Below are positions 16,287 through 24,151 of a DNA stretch of 64,000 nt, piece after piece. Position 1 is the first letter of the stretch. Every line of letters starts with the position of its first letter. The notes beneath the pieces are model-generated. The model ran no database searches. It saw nothing but the letters and a program-made list of their open reading frames with translations, and was not told where the DNA came from. This DNA comes from Oscillospiraceae bacterium. Lineage in GTDB: Bacteria > Bacillota > Clostridia > Oscillospirales > Oscillospiraceae. A program made the position numbers and the translations under genes. Where the stretch lies: the NCBI GenBank assembly GCA_017624915.1, contig JAGAMC010000049.1, positions 62,001-126,000 of the forward strand, read 5' to 3'.

Positions 16287-17057
16287 TCACATACTTTTTC
16301 GAATCTGGCTCAGCGCGCTTTTTTCCAGCCGGGACACCTGTGCCTGTGAGATGCCGATCTCATTGGACACTTCCATCTGGGTCTTACCTTGATAAAAGCG
16401 CATATTCAGGATCTTTCGCTCCCGCTCGGAAAGGCGGCCCATGGCCTCCTTCAGCGCGATCTGCTCCAGCCAGCGCTCGTCCGTGTTCTTGGTGTCCTTC
16501 ACCTGATCCATGACACACAGGGAATCCCCGCTGTCGGAATAGACCGGCTCATACAGGGAGATGGGGTCGGTGATGGCGTCAAGGGCAAAGACAATATCCT
16601 CCCGCTTCATCTCCAGCATGGCGGCGATCTGGTCGATGGTGGGCTCCCGCTGGTGCTGGGCGATATAGGCCTCTTTGGCCTGCAGGACACGGTAGGCGGT
16701 GTCACGCATGGCCCGGGAGACCCGTACCGCGCTGTTGTCTCTGAGATACCGGCGGATCTCGCCTACGATCATGGGAACGCCATAGGTGGAAAAACGCACA
16801 TCCAGTTCGGTATTAAAGTTGTCGATGGCTTTGATCAGCCCGATACAGCCCACCTGAAACAGGTCGTCCGCGTTTTCTCCCCGGTTGGAGAATTTTTGAA
16901 CCACGGACAGGACCAGCCGCAGATTGCCGGCAATCAGCCTCTCCCGGGCCTGCTTGTCCCCTTGCTTGGTGCGCAGAAGAAGGGCCTGAGTCTCTTCGTT
17001 TTTCAGCACCTTCAGCTTGGCGGTGTTGACGCCGCAGATCTCTACTTTATTTACCAC
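16287..17057 (-). CDS. sigG: RNA polymerase sporulation sigma factor SigG
   Basis: 256 residues. The N-terminus NKVEICGVNTAKLKVLKNEE is the signature of sigma-G, the late forespore sigma factor, and separates it from sigma-F. Region 2 includes NLRLVLSVVQKFSNRGENADDL and the -10-recognising RFSTYGVPMIVGEIRRYLRD; region 4 (SERERKILNMRFYQGKTQMEVSNEIGISQAQVSRLEK) holds the -35 helix-turn-helix. I use GTG 17057, 8 nt after GGGAGG, because the family starts just before NKVEICGV; an ATG at 17126 would place the promoter inside the gene. It stands alone here, not beside sigE and spoIIGA as in Bacillus. Confidence 0.95.
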   Translation of the reverse strand: MVNKVEICGVNTAKLKVLKNEETQALLLRTKQGDKQARERLIAGNLRLVLSVVQKFSNRGENADDLFQVGCIGLIKAIDNFNTELDVRFSTYGVPMIVGEIRRYLRDNSAVRVSRAMRDTAYRVLQAKEAYIAQHQREPTIDQIAAMLEMKREDIVFALDAITDPISLYEPVYSDSGDSLCVMDQVKDTKNTDERWLEQIALKEAMGRLSERERKILNMRFYQGKTQMEVSNEIGISQAQVSRLEKSALSQIRKSM

Positions 17058-17086
17058 AGGTAAAACCTCCCGCCCGATACTGTCCT

Positions 17087-17115
17087 CAGTATCTCCTCGG
17101 CAGGCGGTTTCATAC
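17087..17115 (-). promoter_or_regulatory. Sigma-F type promoter for sigG
   Basis: On the minus strand, GTATG (17115-17111) matches the forespore -35 consensus GHATR and GGAGATACTG (17096-17087) matches the sigma-F -10 consensus GGHRANAHTR at every position, with 14 bp between. The start point would fall about 20 nt before the start codon. In Bacillus sigG is first transcribed by sigma-F, which fits. Confidence 0.7.
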
Positions 17116-17175
17116 TGCTGCAGCAAAGCCGAAATTTTAAATCGTCAGACGGCTTTCGATGGATTTTTAACAAAT

Positions 17176-17207
17176 AAAAGCCGCTGTGTATCCAAGTACA
17201 CAGCGGC
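17176..17207 (-). terminator. Terminator of the amidohydrolase gene
   Basis: 11-bp stem (17180-17190 with 17197-17207; GCCGCTGTGTA and complement), 6-nt loop. Reading on the minus strand it is followed by TTTTATTTG. Confidence 0.88.
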
Positions 17208-17221
17208 CTTTATCATATTGA

Positions 17222-18775
17222 TCATCTGCGGCGCAGGAGCAGCTTGCCCATGCACTTGCCGTTGAAGACCGCGTCCTCCACGACCACCTCTCCGCCCAAC
17301 AGGACGTAGTTCAGGCCCTCGGCTTTGAGGGTCCGCTCGGAGAAGGTCGCGCGGTCGATGATGGTGTCCGGATCAAAAATGCAGATGTCGGCATCAAAGC
17401 CCTCTGCCAGCAGACCCTTTCCGGTCAGACTGTACACCGCGGCGGGCATGGCGGTCATCTTGCGGATCATCTCCGGCAGGGAAACCACCTTGCGCTCACG
17501 CACATATCGGCCAAGCGCCCGGGGGAAGGAACCAACCATACGCGGATGGGCGATACCGGCATTGGGTGCGGTTACACCGGAGTCGGTGCAGATCATGGCG
17601 CGGGGATGGGCCATGACCAGTTCCAGATCCTCCTCGCACACCATAAAGTAGTTGGCGGTAATGGTGGGCTGGGCCTGGATCAGATCAAAGACCACATCAT
17701 AGGGATCTTTGCCGCACAGGGCGGCAAGTTCCGGTATGCGCTTATCGGGATGGTCCGGAAACAGTTTGCTGCGGGTAATGAGCACCCAGCTCAGATCCTC
17801 GCCCCACTTAGCGATGTTGTACTGGCGCAGTTCTTCACGCTTTTGGGGAGATTCCAGCAGCTTCAGGATGCTCTCGGTGCCTTCGCTGTGCAGCTCCTGG
17901 GGAATAAAGTTGTCTATGAGGTCGGTGTTGGAGGCGCAGTAGGGGTACACGTCGCAGTAGACATCAACACCCTCCTCGTTGGCCTGATCCAGCATCCGCA
18001 GAGTATGACTCACCTTGCCCCAGTTGTTGCTGCCCATGGACTTGTGATGGGAGTGAATGCCACGGGCACCGGATGCTTTCAGAATGGAAAGAAACTCTGC
18101 AGTGGACCGCACAAGCTGGTCACCCTCGTCCCGGATGTGGGCGGCCACAAGTGCGTTGTTTTCCGCGGCCACTTTGGCAAGCTCAATGAGCTCATCGATT
18201 TTGGCGTAGCAGCTGGAGGGATAAGTCAAACCGAAGGACACACCCATGGCGCCGTGCTCAATACCGTCGCGCAGCAGCTGCTTCATGCGCTCCAGCTCCT
18301 CGGTGGAGGGAGCGCGGTTCTCTGCGCCCATGACAGCCCTGCGTATGGCGTCGTGACCCACAAAGACGGCGCTGTTGGCACCCAGCGGGATGTCTTTGAC
18401 AGTGTCAAGAAAGCGGCCCATGGTGCCCAGAACTTCGCCCTTGGTGCCGTAAGTGCCGATGGGGACGGATGGGTCTGCGTCACGGGATAGAGGGGCCCGA
18501 GAGAAGCCGCACTGACCGCTAATAGAGGTGGTGATACCCTGCTGGATCTTCTGGGTCTGTTCAGGATAAGCCAAAAGACCCAGATCGGCATGACTGTGGG
18601 AATCGATAAAGCCGGGGGTCACCACAAGACCGGCCGCGTCAATGACTTTTTTTCCGCCGGTAATTCCTCTGTCAATACGCACGATCTTCCCGTTGCTGAC
18701 AGCCAGATCGGCCCGGTAGGCGGGGCTGCCGGTACCGTCAATTATTTTTCCGTTTTTAATGATTAAATCGTACAA
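17222..18775 (-). CDS. N-acyl-D-amino-acid deacylase (D-aminoacylase) family amidohydrolase
   Basis: 517 residues. TIM-barrel metallo-hydrolase: PGFIDSHSHADL gives the HxH metal ligands (H60, H62), ISGQCGFS carries the bridging cysteine (C89) used by D-aminoacylases, AHIRDEG and HSHHKSMG give the later histidines, and ICTDSGVTAPN the catalytic aspartate. So the whole active-site set is present. Members hydrolyse N-acyl-D-amino acids or related amides; the exact substrate is unknown. I chose TTG 18775 (GGAAGTGAG just upstream; family N-terminus is MYDLIIKNG) over GTG 18784, which would sit on its own RBS. It has its own promoter, divergent from ymxH. Confidence 0.85.
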   Translation of the reverse strand: MYDLIIKNGKIIDGTGSPAYRADLAVSNGKIVRIDRGITGGKKVIDAAGLVVTPGFIDSHSHADLGLLAYPEQTQKIQQGITTSISGQCGFSRAPLSRDADPSVPIGTYGTKGEVLGTMGRFLDTVKDIPLGANSAVFVGHDAIRRAVMGAENRAPSTEELERMKQLLRDGIEHGAMGVSFGLTYPSSCYAKIDELIELAKVAAENNALVAAHIRDEGDQLVRSTAEFLSILKASGARGIHSHHKSMGSNNWGKVSHTLRMLDQANEEGVDVYCDVYPYCASNTDLIDNFIPQELHSEGTESILKLLESPQKREELRQYNIAKWGEDLSWVLITRSKLFPDHPDKRIPELAALCGKDPYDVVFDLIQAQPTITANYFMVCEEDLELVMAHPRAMICTDSGVTAPNAGIAHPRMVGSFPRALGRYVRERKVVSLPEMIRKMTAMPAAVYSLTGKGLLAEGFDADICIFDPDTIIDRATFSERTLKAEGLNYVLLGGEVVVEDAVFNGKCMGKLLLRRR

Positions 18776-18805
18776 AGCGCTCACTTCCTTTTCCTTTATA
18801 GAAAA

Positions 18806-18834
18806 ATTATAACACATAAGAAATGATAAAGCAA
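18806..18834 (-). promoter_or_regulatory. Sigma-A promoter of the amidohydrolase gene
   Basis: Minus strand: TTGCTT (18834-18829), 17 bp, TATAAT (18811-18806), about 30 nt before the start codon. Confidence 0.8.
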
Positions 18835-18863
18835 CAGCGCGGACAACAGAATGGAAGCCTAAA

Positions 18864-18893
18864 GCATATTTTGTTATGCCATCCGCATACAAT
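18864..18893 (+). promoter_or_regulatory. Sigma-E type promoter for ymxH
   Basis: GCATATT (18864-18870) matches the sigma-E -35 consensus KMATATT fully; after 15 bp CATACAAT (18886-18893) matches the -10 consensus CATACAMT fully. It lies 42 nt before the ymxH start. This implies mother-cell expression during sporulation. Confidence 0.85.
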
Positions 18894-18934
18894 CAGGGTA
18901 AACGGAAATCGGGCATTCAGGATAGGAGGACGGC

Positions 18935-19204
18935 ATGGATGAAAGGATGAGAAATCTTCGCCTGAAGGAGATCATAAGCATTGAGGAAGGCAGTCGCTTC
19001 GGGTATATCGGAGATCTGGAGATCGATTTGGATACTGGTGCAATAAAGGCGCTTGTGGTGCGCGGAAAGCTGCGCCTGTTTGGTCTGTTGGGCAGAGAAG
19101 AGGACCTGATCATCCCCTGGCATACGGTCCAGCGGTTCGGTGAGGACACAATTCTGGTAGACTGTGCGGATCTGCGCCCGCTTCGGAAAAACAGAAACAA
19201 ATAA
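18935..19204 (+). CDS. ymxH: YlmC/YmxH family sporulation protein (PRC-barrel)
   Basis: 89 residues forming a single PRC-barrel: LRLKEIISIEEGSRFGYIGDLEIDLDTGAIKALVV and REEDLIIPWHTVQRFGEDTILVD. This size and sequence are typical of the YlmC/YmxH sporulation family, whose molecular role is not known; PRC-barrels often mediate protein or RNA contacts. AGGAGG precedes the ATG. The near-perfect sigma-E promoter just upstream supports a mother-cell role. No gene follows in the same unit before rplS, which has its own promoter. Confidence 0.88.
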   Translation: MDERMRNLRLKEIISIEEGSRFGYIGDLEIDLDTGAIKALVVRGKLRLFGLLGREEDLIIPWHTVQRFGEDTILVDCADLRPLRKNRNK

Positions 19205-19232
19205 AAAGATGGAGAAAATTTGAAAATTTTGC

Positions 19233-19261
19233 TTGCATTCTTAAATTTCGTGTGGTATCAT
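19233..19261 (+). promoter_or_regulatory. Sigma-A promoter for rplS
   Basis: TTGCAT (19233-19238), 17 bp, TATCAT (19256-19261). Gives an untranslated leader of about 95 nt. Confidence 0.7.
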
Positions 19262-19267
19262 GTCTCA

Positions 19268-19365
19268 GTCTGAATAACGGGTGATCCTCTGCGGTGTGTC
19301 AGCCAAAGGTGTGCGACACGTAAAAAGCCGGTATGAACGCCTATAAAAAACAGGAGGAAATAAAC
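19268..19365 (+). other. rplS 5' untranslated leader, possible L19 leader element
   Basis: Roughly 95-nt leader with a weak hairpin (GTGTC 19296-19300 with GACAC 19315-19319). Bacillus rplS has an autoregulatory L19 leader RNA; whether this is a homologue cannot be decided by eye. Confidence 0.3.
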
Positions 19366-19707
19366 ATGGATTTGATGCAGGCTTTTACTCAGAAGCACCT
19401 GAAGGCTGAGCCCCCCGTTGCTGCGGTCGGCGACACCGTTCGCGTGCACATCAAGGTCAAGGAAGGCGCCCGCGAGCGTATCCAGATCTTCGAGGGTACC
19501 GTGATCGCCAAGAAGCACGGCGGTATCGAAGAGAGCATTACCGTTCGCCGTGTCTCCTACGGTGTCGGTGTGGAGAAGGTTTTCCCCATCCACGCTCCTT
19601 CTCTGGAGAAGATCGAGATCGTCCGTCACGGTAAGGTGCGCCGCGCCAAGCTGTACTTCCTGCGCAACCGCGTTGGTAAGGCTGCCAAGCTCAAGGAAGC
19701 TCTGTAA
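19366..19707 (+). CDS. rplS: 50S ribosomal protein L19
   Basis: 113 residues, the usual length. Contains [34 protein letters not shown] and the C-terminal [17 protein letters not shown] signature. L19 sits at the 30S-50S interface. Start ATG 19366 follows AGGAGG at 19352-19357; the upstream in-frame ATG 19333 overlaps that RBS and is rejected. Strong codon bias. Single-gene unit with promoter and terminator of its own. Confidence 0.96.
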   Translation: MDLMQAFTQKHLKAEPPVAAVGDTVRVHIKVKEGARERIQIFEGTVIAKKHGGIEESITVRRVSYGVGVEKVFPIHAPSLEKIEIVRHGKVRRAKLYFLRNRVGKAAKLKEAL

Positions 19708-19715
19708 GGTTCATC

Positions 19716-19748
19716 AAAAAAGGAGTGCCGTATGGCACTCCTTTTTTA
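19716..19748 (+). terminator. Terminator after rplS
   Basis: AAAAAAGGAGTGCC (19716-19729), loop GTAT, complement 19734-19747 ending in a T run. Confidence 0.93.
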
Positions 19749-19769
19749 TTTGCGGTTACGCTTTTTTCG

Positions 19770-19798
19770 TTGGAAAAAACGTGATCCTGTGATAAAAT
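19770..19798 (+). promoter_or_regulatory. Sigma-A promoter for rbgA
   Basis: TTGGAA (19770-19775), 17 bp, TAAAAT (19793-19798), about 35 nt before the rbgA start. Confidence 0.7.
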
Positions 19799-19832
19799 AA
19801 TCAAAACCAACAGGGAAAGAGAGGGATGACCC

Positions 19833-20735
19833 TTGAATATACAGTGGTATCCCGGACACATGACAAAAACCCGCCGTCAGATCGAAGCGGATCTGAAATT
19901 GGTGGATATGGTGGTGGAGATCATTGATGCGAGAATCCCCATCTCCAGCCGTAACCCGGATATTGACCAGCTGGTCGGCGACAAGCCCCGGCTGGTGGTG
20001 CTCAACCGCTGTGATCAGGCCGATCCCGGTACCAACCGGATATGGTCGGAGTACTTCAAGTCAAAGGGATGTACCGTTCTTGAGACGGATGCAAAAACCG
20101 GAACGGGTATCAACCGGTTCTCTCAGGTCGTCCAGACCGCGCTGAAAGACCAGATCGCCCGCTGGCGCGAAAAGGGTCAGGTGGGCCGTCCTGTGCGCGC
20201 CATGGTGGTTGGCGTCCCAAACGTGGGCAAGTCCACCTTTATCAATAAGATTGCCCGTCGTAAATCTGCCAAGGCGGGAGACCGCCCCGGCGTCACCCGG
20301 GGCAAGCAGTGGGTCAACGTGGACAGTACACTGGACCTGCTGGACACGCCCGGCATCCTGTGGCCCAAGTTTGAGGATGAGCTGACCGGTATGCACCTTG
20401 CCTTTACCGGCGCAGTCAAGGATGACATTATGGATGTGGAGACGCTGGGCTGCCATCTGATGTGTTTCATGAGTGACCGATATCCCGAAGCGCTGACGAC
20501 TGCCTATAAACTGGCAGACCTGCCCAAACGTGAGGAAGAGGATAATGACATAGCCTACGGCTACCGGTTGCTGCAGGCCGCCGCACAAAAGCGCGGCATG
20601 CGCATCTCGGGCGGCGATGTGGACACCGAGCGCATGGCCCGGGTCCTGCTGGACGAGTACCGTGGTGGAAAGCTGGGACGCTTTACACTTGAATTGCCGG
20701 AAGATCAACAGGGGAGAGGGTGCGCCAATGCCTGA
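19833..20735 (+). CDS. rbgA: Ribosome biogenesis GTPase RbgA (YlqF)
   Basis: 300 residues. Circularly permuted GTPase: the G4-type NRCD comes first (about 58-61), then Walker A GVPNVGKST (about 127-135) and G3 DTPGILWP; the N-terminal IQWYPGHMTKTRRQI is the RbgA hallmark. It acts in late 50S assembly, promoting incorporation of L16 and other late proteins. TTG start at 19833 with GAGAGGGATG upstream. It stands next to rplS as in Bacillus (rplS-ylqF-rnhB). The end overlaps rnhB by 8 nt. Confidence 0.93.
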   Translation: MNIQWYPGHMTKTRRQIEADLKLVDMVVEIIDARIPISSRNPDIDQLVGDKPRLVVLNRCDQADPGTNRIWSEYFKSKGCTVLETDAKTGTGINRFSQVVQTALKDQIARWREKGQVGRPVRAMVVGVPNVGKSTFINKIARRKSAKAGDRPGVTRGKQWVNVDSTLDLLDTPGILWPKFEDELTGMHLAFTGAVKDDIMDVETLGCHLMCFMSDRYPEALTTAYKLADLPKREEEDNDIAYGYRLLQAAAQKRGMRISGGDVDTERMARVLLDEYRGGKLGRFTLELPEDQQGRGCANA

Positions 20736-21345
20736 CGTAGATCTGTGGGAATTTGAACGTAAATACCATGAACAGGGAATGACTGCCGTCTGCGGCTGCG
20801 ACGAGGCCGGAGCCGGCCCCCTGGCAGGCCCTGTGTACGCCGCCGCCGTCGTACTGCCCCTTGGCGCGGATATTCCCGGTCTCAACGACTCGAAAAAGCT
20901 GACGGAGAAAAAACGCGAGAAGCTGTTTCCTATGATCAAGGAGGTGGCCATCGCCTGGGCTGTAGCCCGGGTGGAGGCGGAGGAGATCGACGCAACCGAT
21001 ATCCTCAGCGCCCGTATGAAGGCCATGCAGCTTGCCATAGACGCGCTGGAGATCAAAGCTGATTTTGCCCTGATCGACGGCAACCGGGATCGGGGAAAGA
21101 GTGCCTCCATTACCACGCCCCATGAACTGATCGTGAAAGGGGACGGGCGCAGCGCCAGCATCGCGGCCGCCTCTGTCCTTGCCAAGGTCAGCCGTGACCA
21201 CTGCTGTATGGATGAGATGGCCCGGGCATACCCCCAGTACCAATTTGAACAGCACAAGGGGTACGGAACAAAGCTCCATTACGATCTGCTGCGGCAGTAT
21301 GGGCCAAGCCCCATCCACCGCCGCTCCTTTCTGAAAAACCTATGA
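20728..21345 (+). CDS. rnhB: Ribonuclease HII
   Basis: 205 residues. RNase H fold with the first catalytic Asp-Glu in CDEAGAGPLAGPVYAAAV, the LNDSKKLTEKKRE segment, the third acidic residue in FALIDGN, SIAAASVLAKVSRD and the final acidic residue in DHCCMDEMA. Removes RNA from RNA-DNA hybrids and single ribonucleotides from DNA. The motif usually written DEVGRGPLAG has alanine instead of arginine here (GAG for GRG), a position that senses the ribonucleotide-DNA junction. ATG 20728 lies inside the rbgA end and follows GGGGAGAGGG; the stop overlaps yraN. Confidence 0.92.
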   Translation: MPDVDLWEFERKYHEQGMTAVCGCDEAGAGPLAGPVYAAAVVLPLGADIPGLNDSKKLTEKKREKLFPMIKEVAIAWAVARVEAEEIDATDILSARMKAMQLAIDALEIKADFALIDGNRDRGKSASITTPHELIVKGDGRSASIAAASVLAKVSRDHCCMDEMARAYPQYQFEQHKGYGTKLHYDLLRQYGPSPIHRRSFLKNL

Positions 21346-21710
21346 GCGGGGGTGAGCGCAGGCTGCTTGGCCGCTGGGGTGAGGCCGTGGCGGCCCGGGA
21401 GCTTCGGCGCAGAGGGTGGAGTATTCTGGCCGCCGGCTGGCAATGCCGCTTCGGGGAGATCGATCTGATCGCACAGGACGGAAGATATATCTGCTTTGTG
21501 GAAGTGAAGCTGCGCAGAAGCGCCGGCTTTGCTCAGGCCCGGGAATTTGTTGACCGGCGCAAGCAGGAGCGGCTGCGGATCTCCGCAGAGCTTTTTCTGG
21601 CAGAAAATCCTACCGAACTGCAGCCCAGATTTGATGTGGTGGAGATCTATGCCCCGGCCGGAACTGCCACCACAGACCCGGAAATACACATTCTGGAAAA
21701 CGCCTTTTGA
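21342..21710 (+). CDS. UPF0102 family protein YraN
   Basis: 122 residues. Endonuclease-like fold of the YraN/UPF0102 family: LGRWGEAVAARELRRRGW, CRFGEIDLIAQDG and FVEVKLRR reproduce the E-x(n)-GEIDLI-x(n)-FVEVK active-site pattern of the restriction-endonuclease-like superfamily. The cellular function is not established. It overlaps rnhB by 4 nt (ATGA), the common rnhB-yraN arrangement, which hints at a nucleic-acid role. Confidence 0.85.
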   Translation: MSGGERRLLGRWGEAVAARELRRRGWSILAAGWQCRFGEIDLIAQDGRYICFVEVKLRRSAGFAQAREFVDRRKQERLRISAELFLAENPTELQPRFDVVEIYAPAGTATTDPEIHILENAF

Positions 21711-21759
21711 TGTCAGTCCTTTTTTCTTTGAGAAAGCAGCTTTTTTTGCCGCGTGGAAC

Positions 21760-21788
21760 TTGACCGCACCGAAATTTACTGCCATAAT
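21760..21788 (+). promoter_or_regulatory. Candidate sigma-A promoter for thrC
   Basis: TTGACC (21760-21765), 17 bp, CATAAT (21783-21788). Another TATAAT-like hexamer overlaps immediately downstream. Leader of about 60 nt. Confidence 0.6.
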
Positions 21789-21851
21789 ATAATGCTGTAG
21801 CACCATACCAAACGTGTCTATTGTGATTAATGATGAGGATCGTGAGTTAAT

Positions 21852-23336
21852 ATGCAATACATAAGCACCAGAAACAAAGAAAATACCAGTTCCGCGTCCT
21901 GCGCCATCGCACAGGGACTTGCCCGCGACGGTGGTCTGATGACCCCTGCTTATATTCCCCATCTGCCCAAAAATGCACTTGAGGAACTGTGCGGGATGTC
22001 CTATCAGCAGCGCGCGGTCTATATCATGAATCTGTTTCTTGAGGAGTTCTCCGTCAACGAGCTGGCCGGCTTTGCCGCTAAGGCTTACGGCCCGGACAAG
22101 TTTGATACGCCCGCTGTTGCCCCTGTCCACACCCTCGAGAACGGTCTGCACTGCCTTGAACTGTGGCATGGCCCTACCTGTGCGTTCAAGGACATGGCCC
22201 TGCAGATGCTGCCTCATCTGCTTACCGCCTCTTTGAAGAAGACGGAGGAGGAAAAGACCGTCTGCATTCTGGTGGCGACCTCCGGCGACACCGGAAAGGG
22301 CGCGCTGGAAGGCTTTAAGGACGTGGAAAACACCCGCATCCTCGTGTTCTATCCCAAGGACGGCGTGGCCGCCATTCAGGAACTGCAGATGAACACCCAG
22401 GAGGGCGGCAACGTAGGAGTCTGCTCCGTCTACGGCAACTTTGACGATGCCCAGACCGGCGTGAAAAAGCTCTTCTCCGACGAGCAGCTGCGCGCCGAGC
22501 TTGCCCAGCGCGGTTATTTCCTGTCCTCTGCAAACTCCATTAACTGGGGCCGTGTACTGCCTCAGATCGTCTATTACGTGTCCGCCTACTGTGACATGGT
22601 GCGCGACGGAAAGATCGCCATGGGCGCTCCCATCAACATCTGCGTTCCCACCGGAAACTTTGGCAATATCCTCTCCGCCTACTACGCCGGCGAGATGGGC
22701 GTGCCTGTGGGCAAGCTGATCTGCGCGTCCAACAGCAACAATGTGCTGACCGAGTTTTTGAGTTCCGGCGTATACGATCGCAACCGGACCTTCTATAATA
22801 CCATGTCCCCCTCTATGGACATTCTCATTTCCAGCAATCTGGAGCGCCTGCTGTACGCCATCAATGAGGACGATGAAGAGGTCCGCGGCTATATGCAGCA
22901 GCTGTCCGAGTCCGGTCGGTATGAAGTCACCGAAAAGGCAAAGAACTGGATCACCAAGCGCTTCTTTGCCGGCTGCTGCGACGATGCGAACACCCAGCGT
23001 GTGATCGGTCAGGTGTATAAGAAGTACAACTACCTCATCGACCCCCACACCGCAGTTGCTTTCGACGTTGTGGACCAGTACCGCGCGCAGACGGGGGACG
23101 CGGCCCCCATGCTGATCGTGTCCACCGCCAGCCCCTTCAAGTTCTGTGACAACGTACTGGGCGCTCTTGGTCAGACCGAGATCGCCGGCGGTCTTGACGT
23201 GCTGGATCAGCTGACTGAGGTCACCGGTCTTACTGCCCCTGCGCCTCTGGCCGGATTGAAGAACAAGGCCATCCGCTTTGACCAGAGTGTGGAAAAGGAC
23301 CACATGGTGGATATGGTCCTTGGGATGCTGGACTGA
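21852..23336 (+). CDS. threonine synthase thrC: Threonine synthase
   Basis: 494 residues, PLP enzyme converting O-phospho-homoserine to threonine. LELWHGPTCAFKDMALQMLPHLL contains the Schiff-base lysine K113; VATSGDTGKGALEGF is the phosphate-binding/PLP motif; PTGNFGNILSAYYAG is conserved later. The length (about 490) fits the longer threonine synthase class found in Clostridia and Enterobacteria. The start ATG 21852 has only a weak RBS (GAGGATCGTGAG). No other threonine genes are adjacent. The phosphoesterase gene follows after 1 nt. Confidence 0.93.
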   Translation: MQYISTRNKENTSSASCAIAQGLARDGGLMTPAYIPHLPKNALEELCGMSYQQRAVYIMNLFLEEFSVNELAGFAAKAYGPDKFDTPAVAPVHTLENGLHCLELWHGPTCAFKDMALQMLPHLLTASLKKTEEEKTVCILVATSGDTGKGALEGFKDVENTRILVFYPKDGVAAIQELQMNTQEGGNVGVCSVYGNFDDAQTGVKKLFSDEQLRAELAQRGYFLSSANSINWGRVLPQIVYYVSAYCDMVRDGKIAMGAPINICVPTGNFGNILSAYYAGEMGVPVGKLICASNSNNVLTEFLSSGVYDRNRTFYNTMSPSMDILISSNLERLLYAINEDDEEVRGYMQQLSESGRYEVTEKAKNWITKRFFAGCCDDANTQRVIGQVYKKYNYLIDPHTAVAFDVVDQYRAQTGDAAPMLIVSTASPFKFCDNVLGALGQTEIAGGLDVLDQLTEVTGLTAPAPLAGLKNKAIRFDQSVEKDHMVDMVLGMLD

Positions 23337-23337
23337 T

Positions 23338-24024
23338 ATGGCTCTTTACACCATCGCAGACACCCACCTGTCTCTGAACAGCAACAAGTCCATGGAAGTC
23401 TTCGGCGGACAGTGGGACGGCTACGTGGAAAAGCTGTCCCGGGGCTTTGAGCAGGTGGGGCAGGAGGATACCGTTGTCCTGTGCGGTGACCTGTCCTGGG
23501 GCATGTCTCTGGAGGAGTCAAAGGATGACTTTGCATTTCTCAACGCGCTGCCGGGCAAAAAGCTGCTGATCAAGGGCAATCATGACTACTGGTGGACTAC
23601 CGCGGCAAAAATGAACAACTTTTTTGCGGAGAATGGGTTTGATACCCTCTCGCTGCTGCATAACAACTGTGCATTTTACGGGGATATCGCCCTGTGCGGC
23701 ACCCGAGGCTGGTTCTACGAGGAAGACCGGGGTGAGCACAGCCAGAAGATCTTCAACCGGGAGCTGATCCGGCTGGAGGCGTCTTTGACGGCGGCAGGGG
23801 ACAGGGAGAAATATTGCTTCTTTCATTACCCGCCCCTGTGTCAGGGCTACCGCTGTGATGAGATCATCGAGCTCATGGAGCGCTATGGTGTCACTAAGTG
23901 CTTTGCCGGCCATTTGCACGGACCGAGCCACCGCTTTGCCTTCAGCGGAATGAGCGGCAATATCGAGTTTCGCATGGTCGCTGCGGATTTTTTGGGCTTT
24001 AAGCCGGAAAAAATTTGTGATTAA
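23338..24024 (+). CDS. Calcineurin-like metallophosphoesterase
   Basis: 228 residues. Metal-site motifs are complete: DTHLS near residue 8 (D-x-H), CGDLSWGM (GD), IKGNHDYWW (GNHD), HYPP (H) and FAGHLHGPSHR (GHLH). This is the dinuclear-metal phosphoesterase fold; substrate unknown. ATG 23338 lies 1 nt after the thrC stop, so it is probably co-transcribed; a functional link with threonine synthesis is not implied. Confidence 0.85.
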   Translation: MALYTIADTHLSLNSNKSMEVFGGQWDGYVEKLSRGFEQVGQEDTVVLCGDLSWGMSLEESKDDFAFLNALPGKKLLIKGNHDYWWTTAAKMNNFFAENGFDTLSLLHNNCAFYGDIALCGTRGWFYEEDRGEHSQKIFNRELIRLEASLTAAGDREKYCFFHYPPLCQGYRCDEIIELMERYGVTKCFAGHLHGPSHRFAFSGMSGNIEFRMVAADFLGFKPEKICD

Positions 24025-24096
24025 GCGCTAAAAACGGTAAAATACATCTGGAAAAAAAGAAATGAATCTGTTACACTATATGAGTTAAAGCAAATT

Positions 24097-24133
24097 GGCG
24101 CGTTCCCCGGTCTATATTTTGGGGCTGTGCGCC
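24097..24133 (+). other. Stem-loop in the leader of tig
   Basis: GGCGC (24097-24101) pairs with GCGCC (24129-24133) and inner CCCC (24105-24108) with GGGG (24121-24124), ending a few bases before the RBS ACAGGAGGA. May influence ribosome access to tig. No clear promoter could be placed upstream. Confidence 0.4.
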
Positions 24134-24151
24134 GACAGGAGGAAGAAAAAC

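Noticed and set aside
21279..23303. 674-codon minus-strand open frame opposite yraN and thrC
   Set aside because: Shadow of thrC; no family features.
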